Positions 31,625-33,110 of a stretch of DNA of 33,110 nt are shown in pieces (the stretch's first letter is position 1; every line of letters starts with the position of its first letter). The DNA is from a virus. The position numbers and the translations under genes were made by a program. The DNA lies in the IMG/VR virus record IMGVR_UViG_3300017917_002758, positions 1-33,110 of that record; one strand, given 5' to 3'. The notes under the pieces are model-generated. The model had not been told where the DNA came from and did no database searches. It saw nothing but the letters and a program-made list of their open reading frames with translations.

Positions 31625-32707
31625 ATGGCAAAAAGTAAAGACAGTTTAACATCAGTAGTTTCTGAATCGTTAAAAAAATCCTTTGATATTGACGCTTTCA
31701 AGAAATCTAAATTCTTAGATCAATCTGTAAAGTTTAAACCTCAAAAGTGGATCCCACTTTCGAAAGCGTTCCAAGATGTACTGTCTATACCTGGTATTCC
31801 GATGGGTCACATAACTCTGTTACGTGGCCACTCGGATACAGGTAAAACAACAGCAATGCTTGAGGCAGCAGTAGCAGCACAAAAAATGGGTGTATTGCCT
31901 ATTTTCATTGTTACTGAGATGAAATGGAATTGGGAGCATGCAATGCAAATGGGATTTGAAATGGAACCTGTAGTAGATAAAGAAACAGGTGAAGTTATCG
32001 ATTATAAAGGATTCTTCGTCTATGTTGATAGAGGATCACTTAATACAATCGAAGATGTAGCAGCATTTATAGCTGATCTACTTAATGAACAAGCAAAAGG
32101 TAAATTACCATTTGATTTATTGTTCCTATGGGATTCAGTTGGTTCAGTACCTTGTCGTTTGTCTGTTGAATCGAATAAGAATAACAACGAATGGAATGCT
32201 GGAGCTATGTCTCAACAATTTGGTAATTTTATCAATCAAAAAATTATCTTATCACGTAAAGAAAATCAACCATACACTAACACCTTCGTTGCTGTAAATA
32301 AGGTTTGGGTTGCTAAACCAAACACACCAATGGAAATGCCTAAATTGAAAAATAAAGGTGGTGATACTATGTTCTTTGATTCTTCATTTGTAATTACATT
32401 TGGTAACGTAACCAATAGTGGTACAAGTAAGATTAAAGCAACTAAAGATGGTAAAGACGTTGAATTTGCTAAACGTACTAAAATATCTGCTGATAAAAAC
32501 CACGTTACAGGTGTACAAACAAAAGGAACTGTAGTAATGACAGTTCACGGCTTTATTGAAGACGATAAAAAAGCAATTGATACTTACAAGAAAGAACATT
32601 CAGCAGAATGGTTACAAATCTTAGGATCAGCTGACTTTGATGTTGTTGAAGAAAGCGAAATGGAAGAAAATATTAAAGATATAATTGAAACGGATGTCGA
32701 AGAGTAA
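31625..32707 (+). CDS. uvsX: UvsX/RecA-like recombinase
   Basis: 360-residue strand-exchange protein, RecA superfamily, close to T4 UvsX (391). Walker A is GHSDTGKT (68-75) after 'IPGIPMGHITLLR'; the region after it ('MLEAAVAAQKMGVLPIFIVTEMKWNW') places the catalytic Glu-bearing strand. Walker B reads 'DLLFLWDSVGSVP'. The C-terminus is acidic (EESEMEENIKDIIETDVEE). UvsX coats ssDNA with gp32 and drives recombination-dependent replication. It starts 2 nt after the SSB stop. Confidence 0.92.
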   Translation: MAKSKDSLTSVVSESLKKSFDIDAFKKSKFLDQSVKFKPQKWIPLSKAFQDVLSIPGIPMGHITLLRGHSDTGKTTAMLEAAVAAQKMGVLPIFIVTEMKWNWEHAMQMGFEMEPVVDKETGEVIDYKGFFVYVDRGSLNTIEDVAAFIADLLNEQAKGKLPFDLLFLWDSVGSVPCRLSVESNKNNNEWNAGAMSQQFGNFINQKIILSRKENQPYTNTFVAVNKVWVAKPNTPMEMPKLKNKGGDTMFFDSSFVITFGNVTNSGTSKIKATKDGKDVEFAKRTKISADKNHVTGVQTKGTVVMTVHGFIEDDKKAIDTYKKEHSAEWLQILGSADFDVVEESEMEENIKDIIETDVEE

Positions 32708-33110
32708 ATATGAACAATTACTCTCCAACGTACAACCTGATATACGCAAAGAACTTAATTCCATATTGATCGTAGACGGCCTTAATACATTCTTAAGGTC
32801 GTTTACAATGATCAATCATATAAATCCTGATGGACATCATATTGGTGGTTTAACTGGATTTTTAAAATCAGTAGGATATGCTATCCGCATGACTGATCCT
32901 ACTAAAGTAGTTATCGTATTTGACGGTGTTGGAGGTTCAAACGCAAGAAGAAACTTATTTCCTGATTACAAAGCTAATCGAAATGCAAATCGAATGACTA
33001 ATTACTCTATATTCCAGTCAAAAGACGAGGAGCAAGAGAGTATTAACAATCAGATGGAGCGTTTGATTCAGTATTTAAAATGTTTGCCTGTTACTGTTAT
33101 CAGCATTGAT
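32694..33110 (+). CDS. 5'-3' exonuclease (T4 RNase H/FEN1-like), partial
   Basis: The first 139 codons of a gene that runs off the window. ATG 32694 overlaps the uvsX end by 14 nt. 'SILIVDGLNTFLRSF' gives the first acidic metal ligand; 'KVVIVFDGVGGSNARRNLFPDYKANR' (here read in pieces) is the family's VFDG.G...R....YKA.R signature. Such enzymes remove RNA primers or degrade 5' ends during lagging-strand maturation, consistent with the UvsX/SSB/polymerase neighbours. The active-site Asp-rich C-terminal half is outside the window. Confidence 0.85.
   Translation, partial: MSKSKYEQLLSNVQPDIRKELNSILIVDGLNTFLRSFTMINHINPDGHHIGGLTGFLKSVGYAIRMTDPTKVVIVFDGVGGSNARRNLFPDYKANRNANRMTNYSIFQSKDEEQESINNQMERLIQYLKCLPVTVISID

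Overview
The window is a compact, AT-rich phage genome segment with every supported gene on the + strand. It looks like part of a contractile-tailed, T4-related (distant, 'far-T4' type) phage. The landmarks are a T4-type tail sheath and tail tube, a gp26/gp51-like protein next to a tape-measure gene, a LysM gp53-like wedge protein, a gp32-like ssDNA-binding protein, a UvsX-type recombinase and a FEN1/T4 RNase H-type exonuclease. TAA, TAG and TGA all end genes, so the code is standard. Few starts have a Shine-Dalgarno sequence; most leaders are A/T-rich. Together with GIGTTSP-type S74 tail-fibre repeats and a TTTG-N20-TATATT element before the ssDNA-binding gene, this suggests a Bacteroidota (flavobacteria-like) host. 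That host assignment is an inference.

Layout. (1) 38-9363: adhesion and tail-tip genes. Small accessory proteins are followed by three tandem LamG paralogues, each carrying a different extra domain at the same internal point (Gly-rich, ILEI/FAM3-like, CBM-like jelly roll), and then a 1208-residue S74-chaperone tail fibre. (2) 9406-13369: seven nearly overlapping genes that look like a surface-glycan modification cassette: GT9-like and GT25-like glycosyltransferases, an FkbM methyltransferase, a PAPS-type sulfotransferase, an APS-kinase-like P-loop kinase, an HxGH nucleotidyltransferase and a DUF2061 membrane protein. (3) 13417-14667: four small proteins. (4) 14747-28972: tail morphogenesis: sheath, tube, a six-repeat protein, a gp26/51-like chaperone with an apparent +1-frame extension, an HNH homing endonuclease, tape measure, baseplate proteins and a large hub. 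(5) 29013-33110: replication and recombination: a small family-A-type polymerase, an unknown protein, gp32-like SSB, UvsX, and the start of a 5'-3' exonuclease cut by the window edge.

Regulation. An exact 10-mer, ATATTTATAT, precedes eight genes or gene groups in the structural part, and near-matches precede the sheath and tube genes. It is the exact reverse complement of a sequence containing the T4 late promoter TATAAATA, yet it sits in front of + strand genes. A different motif (TCTTATATTYAAT) precedes the polymerase and SSB genes, as expected if structural and replication genes are switched on at different times. Two convincing intrinsic terminators lie after the tail tube gene and after the gp26/51-like frameshift ORF.

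The observations most worth following are the putative sulfate-activation/sulfotransfer cassette, the nested-domain LamG adhesins, the frameshifted chaperone just upstream of the tape measure, the inverted-looking late motif, and the minimal family-A polymerase. Family assignments come from reading motifs by eye; no database search was run.
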